Shown here piece after piece: positions 1-7,603 of a DNA stretch of 36,848 bases. The notes under the pieces are model-generated. The model made no database searches. It was not told where the DNA came from and saw nothing but the letters and a program-made list of their open reading frames with translations. Source of the DNA: DASXTB01 sp036505615 (lineage in GTDB: Bacteria > Acidobacteriota > UBA6911 > JACQSX01). The stretch is from the NCBI GenBank assembly GCA_036505615.1, contig DASXTB010000363.1, positions 1 to 36,848 on the forward strand. The letters are read 5' to 3'. The position numbers and the translations under genes are program-made. Every line of letters starts with the position of its first letter. Position 1 is the first letter of the stretch.

Positions 1-1518
1 GAGAATATTGCCCTCAGGATCGAATCTGGATCCGTGGCATGGGCAATCCCAACTGTTCTCCTCAGAGTTCCAGGAAACAATGCAACCGAGATGGGGACAG
101 ACCGCGGATCGCTCGTGCAGCGTCCCTGCGGCATCTCGATAAATCGCGAACTTTTCCAGTCCCCGGCGCAAAATTGCACCCGCACCGGGCGCGACTTGCC
201 TTGCCGAATTCACTTCGCCCGGGGTTACCCAATCGATATATTGCGCGGCCACATTGACATTTTCGACTGCGAACTTGCCTGCAGCTCCAAGGCTTTTGCG
301 GGACGGGCTGTACAGATTTTCCCAGCGGCTTGTCCTTCCCAAAATCAAATCAGTGAGTAATAGTCCGGCGATTGTACCATGTGTCATCCCCATCCCTGAG
401 TCGCCGGTGGCAATGAAAACGTTGGGAGAATCCATGGGGTTTCGGCCAATGAAAGCCAGGCCGTCGATGCTTTCCATGACTTGGCCGGACCAGCGGAAAT
501 CAATATCTCCCATCATAGGAAAGCGCGTACGCGCCCAAGACTCAATGTCGGCATAGCGTTGATCTGCATCGTTCGCCTGTCCGGTTTTATGGTCTGCACC
601 TCCGATAATCAGAATTGCCTTACCATTTCGCTGTGATTTTGAACCGGCCGTTTGCAACCTGACATAATGGTATGGGTCGGCGATATCCCAATAGAGCGCT
701 TTCACGACAGCATTTCGAGGAACACCGGCGCCGATAACAAAACTCCGATAGGCACTCTGCTTACTGTGAATCGCGATTCTGTTGTTGACAGGCGTATTGG
801 TGGCCACGACGACGGCTTCCGCTGTGACCGCCGCTCCGGTGCTGGCGTGAACCCGCGCCGGCGATCCCCCTTGGATGTGATCGGCATGGGTTTCAGTGTA
901 GATGCGTCCCTTGAGAGCTTGTATCTTGGAGGCGAGCGCCGCTAGATACTTCAGGGGGTGAAACTGCGCTTGTCGCGGAAATCGGAGGCAGGGCCCGGTG
1001 TTGAAATCACGTATGGGAGCCCGATCCACCCACTCGACATCGCTCAGACCGGCGCGATGGCAGGCTTCGAACTCCCGATCCAGCTCTCCGGTAGTTGCGT
1101 CCGGCGGCGCAAAAAGATAACCATCCAGCCGTTCGAAGTCGCAGCCGATCTTGTTTTCCCTGACAACGGACTCAATCAGATCGATAGCAGCAGAGTGGCT
1201 TTCTGCGGCCAATTTCGCGGCCGTCTTTCCGTGGATGGATTCGATATTATAGTAACGATCATCGATTGCATTACTCAGATGTGCCGTCGTCAAGGACGTC
1301 TCCCCTCCTCCTATGGGGCCATCGTCCAAAACAATGACTGATTTCCCCTGGCGAGCGAGCAGGTACGCCGTTGTTATCCCGGTTATCCCAGCTCCCACTA
1401 CGCACACATCTGCCCGGACATCTTCAGAAAGCGGCCGGTGCCGCGGCATTTTTGTGGTCGCCGCCCACACCGAGGTATTTCGTACTGAGTTGGCCTCTAC
1501 CTTCGTGCGCTTACCCAT
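1..1518 (-). CDS. FAD-dependent oxidoreductase with C-terminal Rieske domain (partial, YhfW-like)
   Basis: The gene runs off the left edge, so only its last residues are missing; about 506 codons are visible. Residues 30-75 hold a dinucleotide-binding motif (VVGAGITGITTAYLLA) followed by an acidic strand end, as in the DAO/DadA glycine and D-amino-acid oxidase family. A second FAD-contacting segment (FIATGDSGMGMTHG) lies near residue 370. The C-terminus carries a bc1-type Rieske [2Fe-2S] site: C474-P-H476 with C479, then C492-P-C494-H495-G-S. This fusion matches Bacillus YhfW-like proteins of about 510 residues. It is probably a cytosolic flavin enzyme passing electrons through the cluster; the substrate is unknown. 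Its ATG overlaps the stop of the upstream gene by 8 bp (ATGGGTAA), which indicates translational coupling. The fold is clear; the physiological role is not. Confidence 0.9.
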   Translation of the reverse strand, partial: MGKRTKVEANSVRNTSVWAATTKMPRHRPLSEDVRADVCVVGAGITGITTAYLLARQGKSVIVLDDGPIGGGETSLTTAHLSNAIDDRYYNIESIHGKTAAKLAAESHSAAIDLIESVVRENKIGCDFERLDGYLFAPPDATTGELDREFEACHRAGLSDVEWVDRAPIRDFNTGPCLRFPRQAQFHPLKYLAALASKIQALKGRIYTETHADHIQGGSPARVHASTGAAVTAEAVVVATNTPVNNRIAIHSKQSAYRSFVIGAGVPRNAVVKALYWDIADPYHYVRLQTAGSKSQRNGKAILIIGGADHKTGQANDADQRYADIESWARTRFPMMGDIDFRWSGQVMESIDGLAFIGRNPMDSPNVFIATGDSGMGMTHGTIAGLLLTDLILGRTSRWENLYSPSRKSLGAAGKFAVENVNVAAQYIDWVTPGEVNSARQVAPGAGAILRRGLEKFAIYRDAAGTLHERSAVCPHLGCIVSWNSEENSWDCPCHGSRFDPEGNIL

Positions 1519-1984
1519 GGGGCCGTCCCATCCGGGGGAAGACAAACCATAGCGTGGCAAAAAGGCACAAGAGTGCCGCCGAAATAAAGAAACTGGCACT
1601 GGCGCGGTGTAGAATCACAAATGAAACCACATATACGTCCAGCGCCAAACCGAACATCAGAGGAACCATTCCGACGGAAAGCAGTAGCGTGGCAAGCCGG
1701 GCGAACTTTTTGGATACGGTTTCGGGTTCGGCCTGGCGATGGTAGGCGGCAGGAGTCATGATCACAGCCATTGCCATCGCGACCAAGATCAGAGCCAAAA
1801 GATGAATTATCTGTTCTCGCAGCGCTAGTTGCTTGTGGAAGAGGTCGCTGAAAGTCGCAATAAATTGAAATCCCAACAGGGTTTGGACTCCTGGCAAAAC
1901 CATGCGGGATTCCTCTAAGATTTCGCTGACCTCTTTGTCCAGGGAAAGAGTTTCGCGCTGTTGACGTCTGGCTTCGCCATGCAT
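1511..1984 (-). CDS. DUF6328-like integral membrane protein
   Basis: A 157-residue protein with a short polar N-terminus (about 1-22), a conserved-looking segment ESRMVLPGVQTLLGFQ at 25-40, and four hydrophobic stretches (roughly 32-48, 60-78, 93-110 and 120-147) that would span the membrane. The LPGVQ motif before the first helix and the overall size fit the DUF6328 family; I recognise this from memory of the family and rate it as likely. No catalytic residues are evident. It is the middle gene of a three-gene minus-strand operon: 2 bp separate it from the upstream small gene, and it overlaps the oxidoreductase start by 8 bp. The pairing suggests it may accompany or anchor the FAD/Rieske enzyme, which is inference. 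Confidence 0.8.
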   Translation of the reverse strand: MHGEARRQQRETLSLDKEVSEILEESRMVLPGVQTLLGFQFIATFSDLFHKQLALREQIIHLLALILVAMAMAVIMTPAAYHRQAEPETVSKKFARLATLLLSVGMVPLMFGLALDVYVVSFVILHRASASFFISAALLCLFATLWFVFPRMGRPHG

Positions 1985-1986
1985 TC

Positions 1987-2157
1987 TTACTGGCCTTTTT
2001 TATGCCCTTTTTTCTTGTGCTGCTTCAGCACAGTGCGAGCTGCGACTTCTTTTGCCCGTTTACCGTAGCGTCCGGACTTTTGGGCCTTTTCTTTTATATG
2101 TTCATATTGGCGTTGCTCCTTCTTTCCAACGCCCCGAACATGCTTTTTCTTTGGCAT
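1987..2157 (-). CDS. Small highly basic protein (plasmid-stabilisation-like)
   Basis: A 56-residue ORF starting MPKKKHVRG and ending HKKKGHKKGQ, with about one third Lys/Arg. A central segment (EHIKEKAQKSGRYGKRAKEV) resembles the small basic proteins often annotated as plasmid stabilisation or ChaB/Rho-N-like in soil bacteria, in which helix-forming 'EHI...A.RTV' patterns recur. The ATG has a good Shine-Dalgarno (GAGGGGAT, 5 bp upstream). It stops 2 bp before the DUF6328-like gene, so the two are probably co-transcribed. Nucleic-acid binding is suggested by charge alone. The function is unknown. Confidence 0.72.
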   Translation of the reverse strand: MPKKKHVRGVGKKEQRQYEHIKEKAQKSGRYGKRAKEVAARTVLKQHKKKGHKKGQ

Positions 2158-2338
2158 CGTTTATCCCCTCGGATGTTGTCATTGCGGTTTGCCCAGAAGC
2201 TACACCGCTTGGTTTGGCGTTGTGTCAAGCACTCCTACCGCAGTCTAGCATGGTGGCCAAAGGACTTTTTTGTTGTCCTGATCGCTTCCTTCTTCGATTC
2301 AAACACACGGCTGGCGATCCTCGCTATACTTGCTTTGA

Positions 2339-2575
2339 ATGAAACAACAGACTAAATTCACTATCGGGCCCCTTCTAGTGGAACTGGTCATTTACGCTCT
2401 TCTAGTCACGCTTTATTTCTTTCTGGTTCTCTATTTTCTGGGTGGCTGGATCAAACAGCTCTTTGATCAGCACAAGACCGTTTATGCATTCGTCTCGCTG
2501 GCGCTTATCGTGGGTCAGGGATTCCTCCTTGAAATATTGACCGCGGTTTTGATGAAGAGGGTTCGGTGGCGCTAA
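2339..2575 (+). CDS. Small two-helix membrane protein, unknown function
   Basis: 78 residues with two clear hydrophobic segments (about 10-37 and 48-68), separated by a short polar loop and followed by a basic C-terminal tail (MKRVRWR). No family is recognised. It starts 181 bp from the divergent minus-strand operon. A TATACT hexamer at 2325-2330 lies only 8 bp before the ATG, so the transcript may be nearly leaderless. It ends 4 bp before the TauE/SafE gene, which makes it likely the first gene of a three-gene operon. A role as accessory subunit to the exporter is possible but unsupported beyond position. Confidence 0.7.
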   Translation: MKQQTKFTIGPLLVELVIYALLVTLYFFLVLYFLGGWIKQLFDQHKTVYAFVSLALIVGQGFLLEILTAVLMKRVRWR

Positions 2576-2579
2576 TTGT

Positions 2580-3491
2580 ATGAATTTCTTGATCTCGGGC
2601 CAGCACATCAATCCGATCTATCTCGCTGTTACAGGATTTCTAATCGGTATCTTTGGGGGTTTTTTCGGGGTGGGGGGCAGTTTTCTAGCCGGGCCGGCTC
2701 TCTATGCCGTTGGAGTTCCGATGAATTTTGTTGTGGGCACCGATCTTGCCCACATCGTGGGAAAGTCTATAGTCGCCGCAAAAAAACACAGGACGCTAGG
2801 TAATGTGGACATCAAACTGGGAATGGTGATGGTCTTGGGGACAATCATGGGAGTCGAGACCGGAGCTCAGGGGATCGAGTATTTCAAGCGTCAAGCCAAT
2901 GTGAACCTGGTGGTCGGTTCGGTGCTGACAATAGTCTTGGTCTCTATATCAGCTTTCATCTTCTGGGAAGTCTGGCGAACATCAGAAATGCAGAGCAGGC
3001 GCAAGAAAAAGAGGAAGAAGGAGGATGAATCGGCATTTGACCATGTGCCCAAGGCGGTCTGGCGAATCAAATTGCCCCCAATGATTGAACTGCCGGTTTC
3101 CGACATCAAGAAGCTGTCTTTATGGGTCATTATGTTTGTTTCTTTTATAGGAGGAATCTTCAGCGGATTTCTCGGCGGCGGCGCCGGCTATATACGGATG
3201 CCCATGCTGGTTTACATTTTGGGGGTTCCCACACATGTAGCAGTGGGGACCGACTTGTTCGAGGTCGTAATTTCGGCGGGTTACGGAACCGTCTCGCATG
3301 CCCTAAAGGGAAATGTAGACATAATGATTGCTCTTGTTATGCATACCGGGGCCGCGATTGGCGCTCAAATTGGAGCTCTGCTGACGGAACGGTTTAGCGG
3401 ACCGAGAATCAGACTGGCGTTCGCTCCCCTGCCGTTGTTGGGCGCGGCATTGCTTGTTTACAACCTCTTTACGCGAGGAGAATTAAAGTGA
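2580..3491 (+). CDS. TauE/SafE family anion exporter
   Basis: A 303-residue polytopic membrane protein. It shows the duplicated family pattern: an N-terminal half with GIFGGFFGVGGSFLAGP (residues 23-39) and a C-terminal half with GGIFSGFLGGGAGYIRMP (about 191-208). Each is followed by a VPxxxAVGTDL-type motif (NFVVGTDLAHIVG; HVAVGTDLFEVV). A charged cytosolic loop (about 137-160, RRKKKRKKEDE) joins the halves. Family members export sulfite, sulfoacetate or other organic anions across the inner membrane; the substrate cannot be told here. It lies between a small membrane protein (4 bp upstream) and an alcohol dehydrogenase (10 bp downstream), so all three are probably one transcript. Confidence 0.9.
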   Translation: MNFLISGQHINPIYLAVTGFLIGIFGGFFGVGGSFLAGPALYAVGVPMNFVVGTDLAHIVGKSIVAAKKHRTLGNVDIKLGMVMVLGTIMGVETGAQGIEYFKRQANVNLVVGSVLTIVLVSISAFIFWEVWRTSEMQSRRKKKRKKEDESAFDHVPKAVWRIKLPPMIELPVSDIKKLSLWVIMFVSFIGGIFSGFLGGGAGYIRMPMLVYILGVPTHVAVGTDLFEVVISAGYGTVSHALKGNVDIMIALVMHTGAAIGAQIGALLTERFSGPRIRLAFAPLPLLGAALLVYNLFTRGELK

Positions 3492-3501
3492 AGAGTCCGG
3501 A

Positions 3502-4512
3502 ATGAAAGTCTGCCTGCTTCGCTCCCCTGCTCCAGTGGAAACCAATCCACTGGACTACACCGAGGTGCACGGAATCGAGCCTCACGGTGACCAGGTTCTG
3601 GTTCGAGTGAGCGCTTGTGGGGTCTGCCGCACCGATTTGCATGTGGTCGAAGGCGAGTTACCGCCTCGAAAATCACCGGTCATTCCAGGCCATCAAGTGG
3701 TTGGCGTAATCGAAAAAGTTGGTGACCACGCGACCCTATTTCAGATTGGCGCGCGGGTTGGCGTTCCCTGGCTGCACGGCGCTTGCGGGGCGTGTGAATA
3801 TTGCCGTTTAGGCAAGGAGAACCTTTGTGACAACCCTGCATTCACTGGCTATACGGTGGACGGGGGATTTGCGGAGTACACTTTGGCACGCGAAGCATTT
3901 GTTTACCCGATCCCGGAAGCTTTCCTCGATGTGCAGGCGGCACCGCTGCTTTGCGCCGGGATCATTGGTTTTCGGGCGCTGCGGCTTTCGGAAATTCGAG
4001 CGGGAGGCCGATTGGGATTTTACGGATTTGGAGCGGCCGCCCATCTTGCCATTCAAGTGGCTCGTCACTGGAAGGTTGAGGTGTACGCCTGCACACGCGA
4101 TCTCCGGCACCAGCGATTGGCGCTGGAATTGGGTGCTGTTTGGGCAGGCGGAGCCGGGGATGAGCCTCCGGTGAAGCTGGACGGCGCTATCATCTTTGCG
4201 CCTGCCGGAGAGATCGTTCCCGCAGCACTACGGGCTCTCAGGAAAGGAGGAACATTGACCCTTGCCGGCATCCACATGAGCCCTATCCCGCCTCTTGAGT
4301 ATTCCTTGATTTACCAAGAGCGCGTGATCCGCAGCGTAACCAACAATACGCGACAAGATGGTAAGGACTTCCTTCGCATTGCCGCGGAAATTCCCATCCG
4401 CACCGAGGTTGAACTCTTCCCCTTGCAGGATGTGAACCAAGCCCTCAATCGCCTCAAGAATGACTCGATCCACGGCGCCGCTGTTGTCCAGATTCAACAG
4501 CCTGTACCGTGA
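3502..4512 (+). CDS. Zinc-dependent alcohol dehydrogenase family protein
   Basis: 336 residues, the usual length for a medium-chain dehydrogenase. The catalytic zinc ligands are visible as C42 (GVCRTDLH), H64 (PGHQVVG) and C151 (LLCAG). Four structural-zinc cysteines are present at C95, C98, C101 and C109 (GACGACEYCRLGKENLC). The Rossmann motif GFGAAA is at 175-180. The usual GHE at the catalytic site is GHQ, as in one zinc-ADH subfamily. The enzyme is expected to oxidise an alcohol or reduce an aldehyde with NAD(P). It starts 10 bp after the TauE/SafE stop and is probably the last gene of that operon. The true substrate is not indicated. Confidence 0.92.
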   Translation: MKVCLLRSPAPVETNPLDYTEVHGIEPHGDQVLVRVSACGVCRTDLHVVEGELPPRKSPVIPGHQVVGVIEKVGDHATLFQIGARVGVPWLHGACGACEYCRLGKENLCDNPAFTGYTVDGGFAEYTLAREAFVYPIPEAFLDVQAAPLLCAGIIGFRALRLSEIRAGGRLGFYGFGAAAHLAIQVARHWKVEVYACTRDLRHQRLALELGAVWAGGAGDEPPVKLDGAIIFAPAGEIVPAALRALRKGGTLTLAGIHMSPIPPLEYSLIYQERVIRSVTNNTRQDGKDFLRIAAEIPIRTEVELFPLQDVNQALNRLKNDSIHGAAVVQIQQPVP

Positions 4513-4655
4513 CAGCCTTTCCGGAACTTGGTTCGGTTAAAACCAGCGCACGTATTATCTGGAGAAGGTCGTTAGGGGTCGTGATTTTCGAACCAGCTTG
4601 TTGAAGTTGCACTGGACCAAGGGGGTTCTGAGGATGACGCCAGGTTGACGTGAAA

Positions 4656-4741
4656 TGCCGAAGGGGGGAGTCGAACCCCCATGGGCCTTGCGGCCCGCTG
4701 GATTTTGAGTCCAGTGCGTCTGCCAGTTCCGCCACTTCGGC
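4656..4741 (-). tRNA. tRNA-Leu (anticodon CAA)
   Basis: An 86-nt class II tRNA on the minus strand. The acceptor arms GCCGAAG/CTTCGGC pair fully and the discriminator base is A. The anticodon stem CTGGA/TCCAG closes the 7-base loop CTCAAAA, giving anticodon CAA (reads UUG). There is a variable arm GGGCC-GCAA-GGCCC and a T arm GGGGG-TTCGACT-CCCCC. The 3' CCA is not encoded. The gene is the insertion site of the accessory region to its right: its 5' half (4700-4741) is repeated at 7604 and 13224. Confidence 0.96.
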
Positions 4742-4743
4742 AA
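4700..4743. repeat. att-like direct repeat, left copy (5' half of tRNA-Leu)
   Basis: A 44-bp sequence covering the anticodon loop to the 5' end of the tRNA-Leu gene plus 2 bp beyond it. It is identical over all 44 bp to 13224-13267 and matches 7604-7647 with four mismatches. A broken tyrosine integrase ends 17 bp to its right. This is the standard signature of integration into a tRNA gene. Because the shared part is the 5' half, the element would have supplied the present 5' half and upstream region of the tRNA. Confidence 0.88.
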
Positions 4744-4760
4744 AGAAGGAAACAAAGGAC

Positions 4761-5185
4761 TTACTGGATCATCTGACTCTCTGCTACCCTCCGAAAAGGG
4801 GCTACTTTGCCCAAAACTTTGCCCATAGCTTCGTCTAACCTCAGCGCGGCCGCCGTCAAATCGTTTTCACTGACTATGTTATATCTCTCAAAAACGGCCC
4901 GCGTTTTATTTCCGGTCATCTGCATCGCAACCCGCTCTGGAATGCCAGCACGTACCAGATTCCTGTCCGCTGCCTTCGAAAGTCATGTGGAAGCCTACCC
5001 GGTAACCCGGCGTTCTTGCAAGCTGCATTCCAGGCACCGCGGAAATCCTTAATCGGTTTCCCCTCGCAATGAAAGACAAACGGGCAGATGATCCCTTGCT
5101 TTTGCTGCAATGCCTCAGCAGTCGCCTTCTCCGTCTCCAGGACCGCGCGAAGTTCATGAGTGAATGGAAAGAGGTTCTCGAACAT
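4761..5185 (-). pseudogene. Tyrosine integrase, N-terminally truncated and frameshifted
   Basis: Only the catalytic C-terminal part remains (about 141 residues, against 350-400 for a full integrase). The first frame reads NLFPFTHELRAVLE ... KPIKDFRGAWNAACKNAG ... LPHDFRR. Near 4970 the frame breaks and continues as NLVRAGIPERVAMQMTGNKT, then RAVFERYNIVSENDLTAAA. The HDFRR arginine box and the ERYN tyrosine are both recognisable but lie in different frames, so no active recombinase can be made. It ends 17 bp from the left repeat and points toward the tRNA, the normal place for the enzyme that integrated the island. Nothing convincing remains of the N-terminal half up to 5425. Confidence 0.85.
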
Positions 5186-5425
5186 TGAAGGAATCCGTCA
5201 GATACGATTTTCCAAGGGAAACATTCGAGAGAGCTTTGGTGACGTCCTCGCGACTCCACGGCGTGAGTTCGGCTCAGGATCTCGCTCAATCGTGAAAAAT
5301 GATGTTGAAAAAAAATCCCGCCGTTTCCGAGCTGAGAGGAGTTCTAGGGAGGAGAGAAATTGAGGAGGTCTAGCGTCCCTACTGGGTAGTCGTCGCTGCA
5401 CCAAAAACCCTACAACGGCGATTCT

Positions 5426-5947
5426 TCAAACGCCCGGCTCTACCCTAGTCCAGTAAAGAATAAGTTGCTGTTTGAGGCTTGCTCGACCCTCAGTCGATAG
5501 TGATGCAATTCTTATGAGATCACGTGCAAGCGCTGGGTCAACCGCTGTAATTAGCCTAAAATCAACGTAGGATTCTTCATCGAGGATGCCGGCGGTTTTA
5601 GGAAGGTGAAAGGCTTGGTAATTGGTACCGGTGCGGATTGCCTGCTGTCCTTCTGCACCTTCTACTGAAATCCTGACAATTCTGGCAAATGACCACGGGG
5701 CACGACCGCCTTTGTCGATAATGCATTCATGCGTAACAAGCATTCCCATTGAACGCGAACATGGAGCTACAACATGTGCTTTGTTGCCAGTGGCAGGTAA
5801 GGGGGTCGCTGTAAATTTTGTACGCGCCGCGTCCGAAGGCTGGACAAAATCCAAGCTTCTGACATAGGCAAAGGGGACATCCGCGAAAATGTCTCCCTGA
5901 AAGTATTCGCTAGCTGGTGACGTGATGATCGACACCAGGGATTCCAA
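5426..5947 (-). CDS. Unknown protein, last gene of the proteasome-like operon
   Basis: About 173 residues, starting at TTG (GTG at 5935 is an alternative). The N-terminal region has SPASEYFQGDIFADVPFAYV, and mid-protein there is GMLVTHECIIDKG. The layout 'GDIF.DVPFAYV' followed by a 'hTxxCxxD'-type segment occurs, as I recall, in uncharacterised proteins of mobile and defence regions, but I cannot name a family. There are no transmembrane segments or signal peptide. It follows the 109-residue gene in the same reading frame after one TAG and one further codon (TAG TGG TTG), with no clear Shine-Dalgarno. It must therefore start by reinitiation, or the two ORFs are one gene split by an amber codon. 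Confidence 0.6.
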   Translation of the reverse strand: MESLVSIITSPASEYFQGDIFADVPFAYVRSLDFVQPSDAARTKFTATPLPATGNKAHVVAPCSRSMGMLVTHECIIDKGGRAPWSFARIVRISVEGAEGQQAIRTGTNYQAFHLPKTAGILDEESYVDFRLITAVDPALARDLIRIASLSTEGRASLKQQLILYWTRVEPGV

Positions 5948-5950
5948 CCA

Positions 5951-6280
5951 CTAGAGAAGGTCTTCTGGAACGTCAAAATAAGACGGTTCTTCAGGAGCCG
6001 GCCGATAGCAAGCATTGAATAAAGTGGCTCGCTCAGCGTGAGATCGTGCCATCCCGAGAGGCCCTACAAACGGAGCAAATAGTGGATCCTTGGGAGGGTT
6101 CTGCGAAGAGGCTTCGGTGACTGAAGCATATCGGTAAATCACGAAAACAGCAGTCGATATAAGGTTCGGTGGCAACCCGATAAAATGCTCAGCCTGAGAC
6201 GGCATGAAGGAAATCTGCAGCCTCGAACTGGCTTCTTTCCAGTTTGCAATCCCAGCACCGCTGGTTCTCACATTATCCAT
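5951..6280 (-). CDS. Unknown 109-residue protein, third gene of the proteasome-like operon
   Basis: The start is set by a strong Shine-Dalgarno (GGAGGAG) 4 bp upstream of an ATG that overlaps the stop of the Ntn-hydrolase gene by 8 bp (ATGGATAA). The longer open frame upstream of this ATG is only the overlap. The protein is soluble. It has a central beta-type stretch (NLISTAVFVIYRYASV, about 39-54), a proline-rich segment (about 61-74), and an acidic end (FDVPEDLL). No domain is recognised. It ends in TAG and is followed in frame by the 173-residue ORF. Placement suggests it works with the hydrolase as substrate, inhibitor or adaptor; that is inference only. Confidence 0.7.
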   Translation of the reverse strand: MDNVRTSGAGIANWKEASSRLQISFMPSQAEHFIGLPPNLISTAVFVIYRYASVTEASSQNPPKDPLFAPFVGPLGMARSHAERATLFNACYRPAPEEPSYFDVPEDLL

Positions 6281-7109
6281 AAGACTCCTCCGACAGAAAG
6301 GATTCCCCGCGGACAGTTTTTTGTTGTACCGCCACGAAGCCAGTTGTTTTAGTGATTGTGGCCACATCGATAGCTCCGCCAACCCCCCTGATCCCAACTT
6401 GCCATTTCTGTAAGGTTATAGTAGCCCGTATCAAGAAAATTGCCAAGTCAACGCAGTCTTGCAGCGGAAGGAAGGGATAAGGTATTGGGAGATTCAGTTG
6501 ACTAACTGCATTAGTTAGACCGCTTTCCTGATCAGAAGACAATCCACAGCTCTGTTTGGCAAGTTCCGGCAGCCGCCGATCATATCCTTGTATCAGCCTA
6601 TCTACGAATTCGGTCTGTCCTCCCCACACCGCACCGAATGATTTAGGATGCCACTCTTTCGGTTTAGGATTCGATGGAATGGTTACTTCGAATACGCGAC
6701 CATAAGGTTCATTTTCATCATATCCACCAATGAGAAAAACCATGTCTGGTACTGCGACGTTGTTGGGCATAAGCTCTTCCCATTTACCCAAAAAGAATTC
6801 GCCGAATTTTTTTGCAAATTCTCCGACCTTGATTCTCTTCGAGTTTTTCAACTCAGCTTCCAATTCCGAAATAAAACTGTGCGCCGTTCGCGGTGCCTCC
6901 TGCCCTATGGCGCCCAAACCGTACGTCACGGCACCGACGTGGTCCTGTCCTTTGACCTTCAAGAGCTTCGTGGCATTGTCATAGCTCGCCGGGATTACAA
7001 GCAATTCTCCACCTGGCCCTTTTTGAGCCAGCTGCCCAGTTAACGTAACGCGACTGTCGGCGGCCAAGACGATACCTTCAGCGCCTTTAAAGACGATTCC
7101 AAGAGACAT
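6273..7109 (-). CDS. Proteasome beta-subunit-like Ntn hydrolase
   Basis: 278 residues. The N-terminus (M-S-L-G-I-V-F-K-G, then EGIVLAADSRVT) matches the N-terminal signature of proteasome beta and HslV subunits. Counting Ser2 as residue 1 after Met removal, the conserved Asp falls at 17 as in proteasomes. The Lys33 equivalent is likely K48 (ATKLLKV), displaced by an insertion of about 14 residues. Further family-like elements are a VTYGLGAIG strand near 61-69, FLIGGYDE (125-132), FGAVWGGQTEF (158-168) and GGAIDVATI near the C-terminus. The nucleophile would be Ser rather than Thr. It is neither Anbu nor HslV by the visible motifs, and no unfoldase ATPase is encoded nearby. The start overlaps the upstream stop (TAATG), so translation is coupled. 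Peptidase or amidase activity is an inference from the fold. Confidence 0.82.
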   Translation of the reverse strand: MSLGIVFKGAEGIVLAADSRVTLTGQLAQKGPGGELLVIPASYDNATKLLKVKGQDHVGAVTYGLGAIGQEAPRTAHSFISELEAELKNSKRIKVGEFAKKFGEFFLGKWEELMPNNVAVPDMVFLIGGYDENEPYGRVFEVTIPSNPKPKEWHPKSFGAVWGGQTEFVDRLIQGYDRRLPELAKQSCGLSSDQESGLTNAVSQLNLPIPYPFLPLQDCVDLAIFLIRATITLQKWQVGIRGVGGAIDVATITKTTGFVAVQQKTVRGESFLSEESYG

Positions 7110-7408
7110 TATTTTTGCTGTTTCAATTGCTCTACAGCTTGCTTAAGCCGATCTTTAATCTCTTGACGCTTCGTCAGGCTATTTTCGGAAGCGGCAGCAT
7201 CAAGATCGGTTTTCAAGAAGGGCACCTCCCACGACTTGTCGCCAATATGTATTTCCAGGGTGTATTGGAAGTCTCCTTCTTTGAATTTGGAGCGCTTGTC
7301 TTTTAGCCACCGATATTTGGGAGGGTACCCGGCCGCTTCCACGATTTCCTTGAGCGCCTGGTCCACAAATTGCTTTCCAGCCTTAGTTTGTACAGAGCCG
7401 TCACCCAT
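7109..7408 (-). CDS. Unknown 99-residue protein, first gene of the proteasome-like operon
   Basis: A small, charged, soluble protein. It has an N-terminal helix (FVDQALKEIVEAAG, 14-27), a strand region with FQYTLEIHIGDKSWEVPF (47-64), and a C-terminal helix rich in Lys, Glu and Gln (80-99) that could form a coiled coil. No family is recognised. Its stop overlaps the start of the proteasome-like gene (TAATG), the tightest possible coupling, which implies comparable expression and probably physical partnership. No clear Shine-Dalgarno precedes the ATG. It could be an adaptor or an inhibitor of the hydrolase; nothing in the sequence decides. Confidence 0.72.
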   Translation of the reverse strand: MGDGSVQTKAGKQFVDQALKEIVEAAGYPPKYRWLKDKRSKFKEGDFQYTLEIHIGDKSWEVPFLKTDLDAAASENSLTKRQEIKDRLKQAVEQLKQQK

Positions 7409-7418
7409 AGAATCGCTA

Positions 7419-7503
7419 CTAGAAATATATCAAAAACGGGCGCTCGGCGTGCGGAAAGCGCGGTAAAACCGCTAGCACTTTGCCTGTAACTTTGCCCACG
7501 ACG
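7419..7503 (-). pseudogene. Possible tail of a second integrase
   Basis: A short open stretch reading VVGKVTGKVLAVLPRF before a TAG. It resembles the end of the broken integrase at 4761 (MGKVLGKVAPF), and the DNA match 'gggcaaagtt...ggcaaagt' is visible. It could be a leftover of the integrase of a second element, or chance similarity of a 10-residue motif. The rest of 7409-7603 shows no other recognisable coding sequence. Confidence 0.28.
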
Positions 7504-7603
7504 GTTGAAAACCACTAGATTTCACCTATCTCCACCGAAAAGAGCAAAAAGCCAAAGCCCTCGAAAAACCAATAATCTTGAGAGCTTGGACTTTGTCTTT
7601 TTC

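Noticed and set aside
4454..4755. Minus-strand ORFs of 66 and 93 codons starting near the tRNA (MAELADALDSKSSG type)
   Set aside because: They are translations across the tRNA-Leu gene, a familiar artefact.
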